64,000 nucleotides of DNA, taken from Pseudovibrio denitrificans JCM 12308. GTDB taxonomy: Bacteria > Pseudomonadota > Alphaproteobacteria > Rhizobiales > Stappiaceae. Below are positions 45,064 to 54,210 of this stretch, one piece after another (positions within the stretch are counted from its first letter, which is position 1; every line of letters starts with the position of its first letter). The notes under the pieces are model-generated. The model searched no databases. It was not told where the DNA came from and saw only the letters and a program-made list of their open reading frames with translations. Made by a program: the position numbers and the translations under genes. The stretch lies in assembly GCF_001310815.1 (NCBI RefSeq), contig NZ_BAZK01000007.1, positions 1 through 64,000 of the forward strand, in the 5' to 3' direction.

Positions 45064-46937
45064 TTAAATGCTCATTTTCAAATATTTGTCCTGAACGTCA
45101 TCGCACCAGTTACCAACGTTCCAGTTGCCATAAGCGCCCATGCCGCCAATCGGGTTTTCGCCGTGATAAACCGGCACATGAACCACGCTGAGGCCTTTAT
45201 GCGCTCTGGCTTTCTCAAGAGCTTCGCTCAGATCTTCGGCGCTGTGACCACCAGAAATAGCCAGCACACCCTCGACCGCATTGGCCATGGCGATGTAGTC
45301 AACAGCGACACCGTCATTGGTGCGGTAGTCGTTGCCGTATTGGGCGAGCTGAAGGTGGCTAATGGCGGCCATGCGGCGGTTGTCGAAGATGATGATCGTG
45401 CCATGCACGCCATGCTCCACGCCATCAATCAGCACCTGCGGGTTCATCATGAAGGAACCGTCCCCGGTGAAGGCGACAGAGTATCTGCCCTCCTCCGCCA
45501 CGCCGCCTGCAATGAGAGCAGAGACGGCAAAGCCCATGTAAGAGGCGCCGGTTTCGGTGATGGTTTCACCAACACGGTCGTCTTCCACCACCTGAAAGCC
45601 GTTGGCCTGCACATCGCCTGCATCAAAGAACTTGATGGCATCGTGCTTCTTGCAGAAATCTGCTGCCGCTTTGATGGCCTGAGGCTGGGTCATCACACCG
45701 CGATGCCAAACCTCGTCATTGACTGCGCCTGCTGCATAAAGGTCTGATTTGAAGGCAGTCCAATCGCCCTTCTTGGCAGCACAGTCTTTCAGCCACTCAG
45801 CTTTGTTGCTGACACCGCCTTTGGAGAGCTCTGAGAGCAACAGTTTGACTACTTCGCCAATATCGCCGTTCAAAGCCGTGGTTTGGGCATAGTGTTGCAC
45901 GTCCACCGGGTCGGCGTTGATGTTGATGACGTGTTTAGCTTTGGGCCAGCCCATGCCGGAGCAATCACTCTGACATACCGCGCGGGAACCGATAGCGACC
46001 AGAAGATCAGCCTCCTGCATGGCATAGTTGCCGCTGATGGAACCTTTGGAACCCCCTACATGCATGTTCTGGGGGTGGGAATCTGGAAGGATGCCCAGTG
46101 ACCCCGGAGCTTCCACCACCACTGCACCTGCAGCTTCGGCCAGTGCGCGAACTTGCGAAGCGAACGGGCGAGAACCGCCGCCTGCTTTGATGGCGACTTT
46201 ACCGGTGGACTTCAGCAGTTCCACGGCTTCTAGCAGGTTATGATCCGCTGCTGGAATGGTTGGCTCATAAGTTGGAATAGTCGGCAGGCTGTCCAGCCGG
46301 ATATCTAGTTTCTGAGGTTGCGTGTTCAAAGGCAGGTTCAGGTAGAACGGGGCTGCCTTGAACGGATGATAGACGCAGCTGGCTCCCATACGCAGTGCAT
46401 TGCGCAGGGCTTCTGGCGTGTGCAGCGTGTAGGCTTGTGACATAGCGAGGTGATCTGCTGGAACAGACCCTGCTGCGGCTTTGGCACCTGCTGCATGTTG
46501 TAGCCTTCGCCATAGGTCGTTTCATCACCATAGATGTGATAGAGGCCGATGCCATTGGAGGCTGCTGCCAGTGAACCAGCCATGGCCTGCAATGCACCGG
46601 GGCCGATGGAGGTCACTACCGCGCACACCTCGCCATACACCCAGCGCAGCGCTGTACCAGCATGGGCCATTTCCACCTCATTGCGGAACTGCCATGTGCG
46701 TACAAGACCAGCATCCTCATAGATGCGCAGTACCTCTCCCAGCTCTGTGGAGCCATGGCCGAAGATTGCCAGATACTTGGTGACGCCTTGCCGCATCAGG
46801 CCCAGAACCAGCGCTTCAGAGAGCGTCATGGTCACTTGCTCGGCAAAATGACCATTGGCGATGGCGGCATCCAGACCGCCCTGAGCTTGAAGCCAGTTGG
46901 CTCGCTCTTGCATGCTGGTGGGAACAGATAAAGACAT
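45064..46937 (-). pseudogene. Thiamine-diphosphate enzyme of the acetolactate synthase / IolD-like family, one frameshift
   Basis: About 624 residues if one base is restored near 46444-46448. The N-terminal domain has GVTKYLAIFGHGSTELGEVL, with the conserved Glu region in WQFRNEVEMAHAGTALRWV. After LFQQITS the frame changes and continues MSQAYTLHTPEALRNALRMG. The middle domain and the C-terminal cofactor domain follow, with the GDGSFMMNPQVL...NNRRMAAI segment binding ThDP-Mg (GDGS...N-R). It resembles IolD, which hydrolyses a cyclic diketone in inositol breakdown, more than true acetolactate synthase. The substrate is unknown. The ribosome site GGGAG lies seven bases before ATG 46937. Confidence 0.8.
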
Positions 46938-46954
46938 GTCTGTACTCCCGCTGC

Positions 46955-48022
46955 TTAAAAGCTGATTGTCTGGCCTGTGCGTGCAGATTCTTCTGCCGCC
47001 AGCGCAAAGCTTAAGACATCACGGCCCTGCCGCGCTGTCAGAATGGGGTCGCCGCCCTCGGTGATTGCATCAAGGTAATGGCGTGTGGAGTTGACGAAGC
47101 TCTGCTCCCAGCCCGCATAGATATCGCGGTACTCGGTGACGTTGCCTTCGCGGTAATGCACCAGTGGTGCTGGATCTCCAATGGAGCCGTGGCCGCAGTT
47201 GATCCAGAGAACGCCTTGCGTTCCGGTGATCTCAACACGGTCATCCTGCGCGTAGTGCTTGGTCGCGATTTCCAGCTCTGGGGAGTAAACCACTTCCAGA
47301 TTGCCGATTTTGTTGCCCGGAAAGCGGAAAGAGACCATGGATGGAGCATCCAGATAGATGCCTTTGAACACCTCGGTCTGGCCGATGAAGGCATGGACGT
47401 CAGACGGCATGCCCATGAAGTGCCAGGCTAGGGCGAACTTGTGGTGACCGTCATCAAACACCAGCGGGCCGCCGCCAGCCATGTCTTTCATCTGCCGCCA
47501 CGCATTGGCAGCTGCTGGCACCTTCCAGGCGGTTTTACTTTTGCCCGGATTGGATTTGATGCGGATGGAAATCGGGTCTCCAATCGCGCCTGCATCCACC
47601 AGCTCTTTGGCTTTTAAGACTGGAGGATGAAAGATGAAGTTTTCGAAGATCTTGAAAGGGCGATCATAGCCGTCAACGGCCTCTACCAGCGTGTTGGCCT
47701 CTTCCATGTTCATACACATGGGCTTTTGCAGAGAGACCATTTTGCCAGCGTTGATCGCGTCCAGCGCGGCTTGCAAATGCAAATGGTGTGGCAGCAGAAT
47801 CTCGACTAGATCGATATCCGGACGAGCCAGAATCTCTTTGTAGTCGTCACTGATGATCGCATCATCAATGCCCCATGCCTCTGCCTGAGACTGGGCCTGC
47901 TTTACGTTTCGATCACACAAGGCAACAATATTGCCTTTCGGGTTCTGCTTATACTCAATGGCATGCAAATCCGAAATGCGACCTGTGCCCAGAATGGCAA
48001 CGCGAACCGGCTGGTTCCCCAT
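46955..48022 (-). CDS. Gfo/Idh/MocA family oxidoreductase
   Basis: 355-residue NAD(P)-dependent dehydrogenase. Rossmann N-terminus (VRVAILGTGRISDLHAIEYKQNPKGNIVALCDRN), family motif LLPHHLHLQAALDAINAGKMVSLQKPMCMNMEEANTLV (the EKP-type lysine appears as QKP), and a C-terminal beta-sheet domain with DDGHHKFALAWHFMG, whose histidines may hold the substrate. These enzymes oxidise sugars or cyclitols at a hydroxyl carbon. It is the first enzyme gene behind the IclR regulator and probably performs the first step on the compound imported by the divergent ABC system. Confidence 0.92.
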   Translation of the reverse strand: MGNQPVRVAILGTGRISDLHAIEYKQNPKGNIVALCDRNVKQAQSQAEAWGIDDAIISDDYKEILARPDIDLVEILLPHHLHLQAALDAINAGKMVSLQKPMCMNMEEANTLVEAVDGYDRPFKIFENFIFHPPVLKAKELVDAGAIGDPISIRIKSNPGKSKTAWKVPAAANAWRQMKDMAGGGPLVFDDGHHKFALAWHFMGMPSDVHAFIGQTEVFKGIYLDAPSMVSFRFPGNKIGNLEVVYSPELEIATKHYAQDDRVEITGTQGVLWINCGHGSIGDPAPLVHYREGNVTEYRDIYAGWEQSFVNSTRHYLDAITEGGDPILTARQGRDVLSFALAAEESARTGQTISF

Positions 48023-48025
48023 CCC

Positions 48026-48757
48026 TTACTCCCTCATAAAACACATTTTCTCGACAAGCGCACCGAGCTCCTCAAATCGCTTGTCATTAATTCGAACTGT
48101 CGGTCCTGACACGCCGATCGCGGCGATCATCACCCCATGCTCATCAAAAACCGGTCCCGCCACGCAGCGGATGCCGGAGGTAAATTCTTCGTCGTCAATC
48201 GCGTATCCGCGATCTCTGCTTTTGGAGATCTCAGTAGCCAGTGCCTTATGGTCGGTCAGGGTTGCAGGGGTGAACTGCTTCAGCTCCTGCTCTGCCTCTG
48301 CATCACCAAAGGCCAGAAAAGCCTTGCCAAGGGCGGTGCAGTGCAGTGGGCCAAGAGAGCCGATGGGGTGATCGACCTTGAGCGGGAGCTCAGAATCGAT
48401 TTTATCCACATACCAGACCTGCGAACTGGCCAGAACAGCCATATGCGAGCACTCTCCCGTCTCGCGTGTGAGCTGTTTCAGGACAGGTTGCCACTGCTGC
48501 CGTGTTGCGACAATTGCCTCCGCCGTTGGCCCAGATCCTTGGGAACTGGTCATTTTTTCGCTTGCTGCATAGCGTCGGTCAGTCCCTTGCGTAGCGTAAC
48601 CGCATGCAACCAAAGTACGCAGAATATGCGTCGCATTGGACTTGTCGACACCAAGGTAACTCGCGATATCCGTAAGCCGCAAAGGTTTAGCCTGCTCAAC
48701 AAGATAGTCGAGCGTCTGAAGTCCACGGGATAGCGATTGTAAAAGGCGCAACGTCAA
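48026..48757 (-). CDS. IclR-family transcriptional regulator
   Basis: 243 residues: N-terminal winged helix-turn-helix (QTLDYLVEQAKPLRLTDIASYLGVDKSNATHILRTLVACGYA) and a C-terminal effector domain (SHMAVLASSQVWYVDKIDSE, HCTALGKAFLAF, RCVAGPVFDEHGVMIAAIGVSGP). It is first in an operon with the catabolic genes and divergent from a sugar ABC importer. Three copies of a GTTG-N9-CAAC motif lie in the gap between them and are the likely binding sites, so it probably controls both transcripts in response to the sugar or an intermediate. Confidence 0.92.
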   Translation of the reverse strand: MTLRLLQSLSRGLQTLDYLVEQAKPLRLTDIASYLGVDKSNATHILRTLVACGYATQGTDRRYAASEKMTSSQGSGPTAEAIVATRQQWQPVLKQLTRETGECSHMAVLASSQVWYVDKIDSELPLKVDHPIGSLGPLHCTALGKAFLAFGDAEAEQELKQFTPATLTDHKALATEISKSRDRGYAIDDEEFTSGIRCVAGPVFDEHGVMIAAIGVSGPTVRINDKRFEELGALVEKMCFMRE

Positions 48758-48780
48758 TCTCCACTAACACGCTGGAATAA

Positions 48781-48797
48781 GTTGAAATATGGACAAC
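48781..48797. promoter_or_regulatory. Putative IclR operator, copy 1
   Basis: GTTGAAATATGGACAAC is one of three related 17-base palindromic motifs in the IclR-ABC gap. It begins 24 bases before the IclR start, so binding could autoregulate. Confidence 0.55.
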
Positions 48798-48809
48798 TAA
48801 TTGCACAAA

Positions 48810-48826
48810 GTTAAACATAGGGCAAC
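48810..48826. promoter_or_regulatory. Putative IclR operator, copy 2
   Basis: GTTAAACATAGGGCAAC matches the other two copies at most positions. It is 29 bases (centre to centre) from copy 1, nearly three helical turns. Confidence 0.5.
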
Positions 48827-48893
48827 AAAATTCCTGCGTCTGGCTTCAGAATTGACACAGGTTTTACAGGAGTGCAAGAGGCCGTATACGTAT

Positions 48894-48905
48894 TTTTGTA
48901 CAAAA
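48894..48905. promoter_or_regulatory. Perfect 12-base palindrome TTTTGTACAAAA
   Basis: The palindrome lies midway in the divergent region, between the operator copies and just before a TTGACA (48911-48916). It could bind a second regulator or contribute to promoter activity; which one is unknown. Confidence 0.4.
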
Positions 48906-48958
48906 TAAGCTTGACATTTTGCGAAATGCGCGGCGAAATGGGACGTATATTCAGTTTT

Positions 48959-48975
48959 GTTGCACATATGGCAAC
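48959..48975. promoter_or_regulatory. Putative IclR operator, copy 3
   Basis: GTTGCACATATGGCAAC is the best-formed copy (arms GTTGC and GCAAC). It lies 57 bases before the sugar-binding-protein gene, where it could repress or activate the importer. Confidence 0.55.
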
Positions 48976-49031
48976 TTATTGATGAAATGATTTTGTAAAA
49001 CATATGCAAACTCTTGGGAGGGGATTGAAAT

Positions 49032-50303
49032 ATGAATAAGCGCAGAAGGCAACTTTTGCTTGCTGCGGTGCTTGCGCCTGTTATGGCGACAGCATCCATG
49101 GTTCCATCATTTGCAGCAGACGAAGTCACCATTTCTCACTACTTCACCGGTGAGCTGGGCCAGAAAGGCCTGAAAGAGATTCTGGATGGCTTCAAAGCCA
49201 AGTCCGGCATCACTGTGAAAGACAGCCCAATCGGTCACGAAGACTTCAAAACCGGCATTCTGGTGCGTGCGGCGGGCAACGCATTGCCAGATGTCTTCTC
49301 TTATTGGGCTGGTGCGCGCACGCAATTCGTCATTGATGCAGGTGACCTGCGTCCAATCGACGGCATGTGGGACAAGGCTGGTCTGGACAACGTGGTCGCC
49401 AAGTCTGTTGCGGACGGTGCAACCAAGTATGACGGCAAGCGTTATCTGGTGCCATTCGGCTACCACTACTCCGGTCTGTTCTTTAACAAAGCTGTTATGG
49501 AAAAGGCTGGCATTACCGAAGCTCCTAAAACCTGGGAAGAGTTCCTCGCAGCCTGTGAGAAGCTGAAAGCAAACGGTGTGACCCCTATCGCGCTGGGTTC
49601 CAAGAACCGCTGGCCTGCACAGTTCTGGTTTGACTATCTTATCCTTCGCACCGCGGGCCCTGACTACCGCGCGAAGCTCATGAACGGCACAGCCTCTTAT
49701 GCCGATCCTGAAGTGAAGAAGGCGATGGATCTCTGGAAGAGCATGGTCGACAAAGGCTACTTTGTTGAAAATGCAAACGCAGACAGCTGGACAGATGCGT
49801 CTGACAAGGTTGCCCGCGGTGATGCAGCTATGACCCTGATGGGCACATGGATCACCGGTTACTGGAACTCTATCGGCCTGAAGCCGGGTGAAGACTATGA
49901 CTTCTACCCATTCCCGGAAGTGACAGCTGGCGTGCCTAACGCTGTTGTTGGTCCGGTTGATGGTCTGGTGATCTCCGCAAACGCGAAGAACCCTGAGGGT
50001 GCTGAGCAGCTGCTTGAGTATCTGGTGTCAGATCCGGAAGCACAGGCCAAGTGGGCTAACATTCAGGGCGCTCTGTCTGCCAACGTGAATGTTGCGAAGT
50101 CCAACTACAACGCTGTGATGCTCAAAGCGCTCGATACCATCGATGCTGCGCAGACCTTCGCGTTCAACTACGACCTGTCCACGCCTCCACCAGTGGCGGA
50201 AGTTGGCTTGTCCATGTTCGCTCGCTTCATGGATGACCCATCCAACGTGGATACCATTCTGGATGAAACTCAGGCCAGTGCAGCAAGCGCATTCGCCGAG
50301 TAA
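49032..50303 (+). CDS. Sugar ABC transporter substrate-binding protein
   Basis: 423-residue periplasmic receptor of the large (CUT1, MalE/UgpB-like) class. Signal peptide to about residue 29 (...MVPSFAADE). Landmarks: HEDFKTGILVRAAGNALPDVFSYWAGAR, ITEAPKTWEEFLAACEKLKANGVTPIALGSKNRWPAQ and DAAMTLMGTWITGYW. A GGGAGGGG lies before the ATG. It leads the importer operon divergent from the IclR operon; the ligand should be the sugar or cyclitol broken down by that operon. Confidence 0.92.
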   Translation: MNKRRRQLLLAAVLAPVMATASMVPSFAADEVTISHYFTGELGQKGLKEILDGFKAKSGITVKDSPIGHEDFKTGILVRAAGNALPDVFSYWAGARTQFVIDAGDLRPIDGMWDKAGLDNVVAKSVADGATKYDGKRYLVPFGYHYSGLFFNKAVMEKAGITEAPKTWEEFLAACEKLKANGVTPIALGSKNRWPAQFWFDYLILRTAGPDYRAKLMNGTASYADPEVKKAMDLWKSMVDKGYFVENANADSWTDASDKVARGDAAMTLMGTWITGYWNSIGLKPGEDYDFYPFPEVTAGVPNAVVGPVDGLVISANAKNPEGAEQLLEYLVSDPEAQAKWANIQGALSANVNVAKSNYNAVMLKALDTIDAAQTFAFNYDLSTPPPVAEVGLSMFARFMDDPSNVDTILDETQASAASAFAE

Positions 50304-50321
50304 GCATCGCAATCCAAACAG

Positions 50322-50350
50322 AGCCGGTCGCAACAGGGTTGCGGTCGGCT
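50322..50350 (+). terminator. Intercistronic hairpin after the sugar-binding gene
   Basis: AGCCGGTCGCAAC (50322-50334) pairs with GTTGCGGTCGGCT (50338-50350), 13 pairs including two wobbles. It sits 18 bases after the binding-protein stop and 80 bases before the first permease gene, and probably makes the binding protein the most abundant product. Confidence 0.65.
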
Positions 50351-50430
50351 TGCCTCTATAACATCAAGCATATCGCTGGTCTTGCAGCAGGATATGCGCA
50401 CATCTGAGGCAGGCTTTTTCTGAGACGGGT

Positions 50431-51312
50431 ATGAATCAAAGCAACACATTCTGGCGCGTTGCCCTTTTGGCGCTCCCCCTCAGCGTTTTCGCGCTGATCA
50501 TCATCTGGCCGCTCCTAAGCTCGTTCTATTACGGGTTTACCAACTGGAACGGTTTCAGTGACAATTATGATTTCGTTGGCTTTGAGAATTTCGGGAAGCT
50601 GTTTTCCGATCGCCTCTTCATGTCTGCGGCAATAAATACGATTATCTGGATGGCCATCGCGGTGGTTCTTCCAACCGTTCTTGGCCTCTCGCTGGCGCTG
50701 CTCATCGACAGTCATGTGCCCGGTGGCCCGATCTTCAAAACCATCTTCTATCTGCCAATTTGTCTGTCTGCCGTGGTGGTTGGTCAGGTCTGGGTCTGGA
50801 TCTACCAGCCAGACTGGGGCCTTCTGAACACCATCATCGAGTACGTCACCAATGACCGTTTCAACTACGCCTGGCTGGCGAAACCGGACAGTGCGCTTTA
50901 CTCGGTCATCGTGGCCTGGTCCTGGCAGGCAACCGGCCTGTCCATGGTGATCTACCTTGCGGGCCTGACAGCTATTCCCGGTGACCTGCTGGAAGTGTGT
51001 GAGCTGGAAGGCGCAACTACATGGCAGCGCATTCGCCACGTCATCCTTCCCTTGCTGACACCAGCCACGGTGGTTGTTGTTGCACTGAGCGTGATTAACT
51101 CGCTGAAGGGCTTTGACATTCTGTACATCATGACAGGCGGCGGGCCGTTCAACAGCTCCGATACGCTGGCCATGCATATGTATAACGAGAGCTTCAAGAA
51201 GTACCTGATGGGCTATGGCAGTGCCATTTCCGTCGTGCTGTTCCTCGTCGCGCTGACCATCATTCGCCTCTATTTCAAACAGCTTAAAAAGGTGGACGAG
51301 ATCTATGGCTGA
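50431..51312 (+). CDS. Sugar ABC transporter permease, MalF/UgpA-like
   Basis: 293-residue CUT1 permease with six membrane segments. TNWNGFSDNYDFVGFENFGKLF near the first periplasmic loop and the coupling loop EVCELEGATTWQRIRHVILPLLTPAT (EAA motif) are typical. IMTGGGPFNSSDTLAMHMYN is the family C-terminal landmark. It overlaps the next permease gene by eight bases. Confidence 0.92.
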   Translation: MNQSNTFWRVALLALPLSVFALIIIWPLLSSFYYGFTNWNGFSDNYDFVGFENFGKLFSDRLFMSAAINTIIWMAIAVVLPTVLGLSLALLIDSHVPGGPIFKTIFYLPICLSAVVVGQVWVWIYQPDWGLLNTIIEYVTNDRFNYAWLAKPDSALYSVIVAWSWQATGLSMVIYLAGLTAIPGDLLEVCELEGATTWQRIRHVILPLLTPATVVVVALSVINSLKGFDILYIMTGGGPFNSSDTLAMHMYNESFKKYLMGYGSAISVVLFLVALTIIRLYFKQLKKVDEIYG

Positions 51313-52183
51313 TACGGCTACTCTGGGCAGCACCAGCGGCGATTATGTGGCGCCGAAGCGGTTCAATCCGTGGCCTGTTGTCATCTTCATCTGCCTGTTT
51401 ACGCTGGCAATCCTGTTTCTTGCGCCAACCTTCGGCGTGCTGCTCTCTTCCGTCAAAACAACGCGGGATATCGCACTCGGGGATCTTTGGGCGATCCCAA
51501 GCAGCATGTACTGGGGCAACTATGTTGAGGTGCTGAGCAATCCGGCAGTGCATGGTTACATGCTCAACACATTCCTCGTGGCAGCACCGGCAACGGCGTT
51601 TTCCATCGCGCTTGGTGTGCTGGCGGGCTACGTGTTTGCCAAGCTTCCGTTCAAAGGCAGTGATCTGGTTTTTCTGCTGGTGGTGTCGGGTATGTTCTTC
51701 CCGCCGCAGGTGATCCTGATCCCGCTGTTTCGTCTGTTCAACCTGATGGGGCTGATTGATACGCTGTGGCCGATGATCATTGTGCACACCGCGCTGGGTA
51801 TCCCAATCTGTACCCTGCTGATGCGCAATTTCTTCGCCACAGTGCCGAACCCGCTGCGCGAAGCGGCTATTCTGGAAGGCGCCAGTGAATGGCAGGTGCT
51901 GACCAAGATTGCACTGCCCATCAGCCTGCCAGCCATTGCGGTGCTGGCGACGCTTCAATTCACCTGGATCTGGAACGATTTCCTCTGGCCGCTGATCTTC
52001 ACTCAGTCGGATGAGAAACGCACCATCATGCTGGGGCTCGTGTTCATGAAGGGCCAATACTCCGTTGCCTGGGGCATTCAGGGCGCCATGTCGCTGATCG
52101 CCAGCCTGCCAACGCTGATCGTATTCCTGTTCTTCCAGCGCTACTTCATCAAAGGCATGACCATGGGTGCCGTGAAAGGATAA
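51305..52183 (+). CDS. Sugar ABC transporter permease, MalG/UgpE-like
   Basis: 292-residue CUT1 permease with six membrane segments and coupling loop NPLREAAILEGASEWQVLTKIALPISLPAI. It ends QRYFIKGMTMGAVKG, the usual C-terminus of MalG-type subunits. It forms the channel together with the preceding permease. Confidence 0.92.
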   Translation: MADTATLGSTSGDYVAPKRFNPWPVVIFICLFTLAILFLAPTFGVLLSSVKTTRDIALGDLWAIPSSMYWGNYVEVLSNPAVHGYMLNTFLVAAPATAFSIALGVLAGYVFAKLPFKGSDLVFLLVVSGMFFPPQVILIPLFRLFNLMGLIDTLWPMIIVHTALGIPICTLLMRNFFATVPNPLREAAILEGASEWQVLTKIALPISLPAIAVLATLQFTWIWNDFLWPLIFTQSDEKRTIMLGLVFMKGQYSVAWGIQGAMSLIASLPTLIVFLFFQRYFIKGMTMGAVKG

Positions 52184-52194
52184 TCGGGGACATT

Positions 52195-53250
52195 ATGAGT
52201 AGTTTGTCACTGAAAAACATCAAGAAGTCATACGGCCAACATGAGGTCATCCATGGGGTGGATCTTGAGGTCGAAAAGGGTGAGTTCATCGTCTTCGTCG
52301 GGCCGTCCGGCTGCGGCAAGTCCACCATGCTGCGTATGATCTCCGGTCTGGAGGAAGTCACGTCCGGCCAGATCAGCATCGCGGACAAGGATGTAACCCG
52401 CGCCCACCCGTCCAAGCGTGAAATTGCGATGGTGTTCCAGTCCTACGCGCTGTTTCCTCATATGAGCGTTGCGGACAACATCAGCTTTGGTCTGCGCCTT
52501 GGTAAAACGCCAAAAGATGAGGTGAAGCGCCGCGTGAATGAAGTGGCCGATACGCTACAAATCACGCACTTGCTGGAGCGCTTCCCGCGTCAGCTTTCTG
52601 GTGGTCAGCGTCAGCGCGTGGCTATTGGCCGTGCGATCATCCGTAATCCGCAGGTGTTCCTGTTTGATGAGCCGCTCTCCAATCTGGACGCCGCCCTGCG
52701 TGTCCAGATGCGTTTGGAGATCGCCCGCCTTCACAAGCGTCTTGGTGCGACGATCATCTACGTGACCCACGACCAGACAGAGGCGATGACGCTTGCGGAC
52801 CGGATTGTGGTGTTCAACCACGGTGTAATCGAGCAGGTTGGTCGCCCGATTGATCTTTATGAGCGCCCAGCCAACAAGTTTGTGGCCGGGTTCCTTGGGG
52901 CGCCATCCATGAACTTCATCGGTGCAACCGCGCAGCAAGGTGCAATCCAGCTGGATGGCTTCAACATCACCGATGCGCAGAAGGCCCATGCCAATGGGGC
53001 GATCACGCTCGGCATTCGTCCGGAGCACATGCGCATCTCTGATACAGAGGCCTGTGATTTCTCCGCAAAGGTGGAACTGGTTGAAGAGCTGGGGTCAGAG
53101 TCCCTCGCCTACCTGCAAACCAGCTTCTCCTCTGATCCGTTGACCATGCGGGTGGACCATTCCATCACTGTGCGTGAAGGGGATATGTTGCCGGTTTCAG
53201 TCAACCGCGAGTTCCTGCATGTGTTCGAGGAAGGTGGGGCGTCCCTGTAA
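52195..53250 (+). CDS. Sugar ABC transporter ATP-binding protein, UgpC/MalK-like
   Basis: 351-residue ATPase: Walker A GPSGCGKST, VFQSYALFPHM, signature LSGGQRQR, Walker B FLFDEPLSNLDAALR, switch histidine YVTHDQTEAM, then the MalK-type regulatory domain (FVAGFLGAPSMNFI, LGIRPEHMRI). It is the last gene of the sugar importer and ends ten bases before the stop of the opposing mbfA gene. Confidence 0.93.
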   Translation: MSSLSLKNIKKSYGQHEVIHGVDLEVEKGEFIVFVGPSGCGKSTMLRMISGLEEVTSGQISIADKDVTRAHPSKREIAMVFQSYALFPHMSVADNISFGLRLGKTPKDEVKRRVNEVADTLQITHLLERFPRQLSGGQRQRVAIGRAIIRNPQVFLFDEPLSNLDAALRVQMRLEIARLHKRLGATIIYVTHDQTEAMTLADRIVVFNHGVIEQVGRPIDLYERPANKFVAGFLGAPSMNFIGATAQQGAIQLDGFNITDAQKAHANGAITLGIRPEHMRISDTEACDFSAKVELVEELGSESLAYLQTSFSSDPLTMRVDHSITVREGDMLPVSVNREFLHVFEEGGASL

Positions 53251-53260
53251 AGCAGGGCAG

Positions 53261-54210
53261 CTAACCCCCGCCGATGAGCACGCCTGCGGCAAACACCAGT
53301 GAGCCGCCAAGAACAACCTGAAACGTCGCCCGCAAGAGCGGCGTTTCCATGTATTTGCTCTGGATCCACGCAATGGCGCAGAGCTCGACAGCCACAACAA
53401 AGAACGCGATAGACGTGGCTATCCAGAACTCGCTGATGAGATAAGGGATAGTGTGCCCCAGCCCACCAATGGCCGTCATCACGCCAGATGCCAGCCCGCG
53501 CAGTGTGGGAGAGCCGCGCCCTGAGATCTGCCCGTCATCAGAGACCGCTTCCGTAAAGCCCATGGAAATGCCCGCGCCGATGGAGCTGCAAGGCCGACCA
53601 GAAACGTGGTCCATGTGTTGCCCGTAGCGAACGCGGTAGCAAACACAGGGGCCAACGTGGAGACTGAACCATCCATCAACCCGGCCAGACCCGGCTGAAT
53701 GAGTGTCAGCACCAGCTTGCGGTGCGCCGTTTCATCCTCGCTCTCCGCTTCCGTCTCCATGTGTGATTGAGTCAAGAACCGGGCTTTGTCCTGATGGCTT
53801 GCTTCAACAGCTGCCAGATCTCCCAGCAAGCGCCTAGTATCTGCATCCGTACTTCTTTTCTCTGCGTTCTCGTAGAAGGTTCGCGAAGCGGTCTCCATGT
53901 TCTCGGAGATGTGGCGGATCTGGTCGAGGGTCAGGTGAGCTGAGAGCCACGTGGGTTTGCGGGCATAGAAGCCGGAGACATGCTCGCGGCGGATCAGCGG
54001 AATGGTATCGCCAAAGCGTTTCTGATGCAGTTCGATCAAGGAGATGCGGTGCTGGTCTTCTTCATTCGCCATTTCTGAAAAGATGGCGGCTGTACCCGGA
54101 TAGTCTTCATGCAATCTGGCTGCAAAGCCGCGGTAGATGCGGGCGTCGTCTTCTTCTGAGGAGATGGCAAGGGCAAGAACCTGCTGCTCACTCAGATCAG
54201 AAAATCGCAT
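53261..54210 (-). pseudogene. mbfA: Membrane-bound ferritin MbfA (rubrerythrin-VIT1 fusion), one frameshift
   Basis: About 316 residues if one base is restored near 53583-53587. The N-terminal ferritin-like domain ([55 protein letters not shown]) carries the Glu/His di-iron motifs. The VIT1-like membrane domain starts at [26 protein letters not shown]; the frame is lost after TFLVGLAA and resumes as [18 protein letters not shown] through to the C-terminus. Loss of one C from GCCTCC fits. MbfA exports iron (and possibly manganese) in Bradyrhizobium and Agrobacterium under acid or iron excess. The ATG at 54210 is chosen by comparison with the family; an upstream ATG (54231) is possible. Confidence 0.85.

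Noticed and set aside
48911..48951. Strong sigma-70 promoter from TTGACA and TATATT upstream of the sugar importer
   Set aside because: The two elements are 29 bases apart, far more than the 16-18 expected, and no better -10 box occurs at the right distance.
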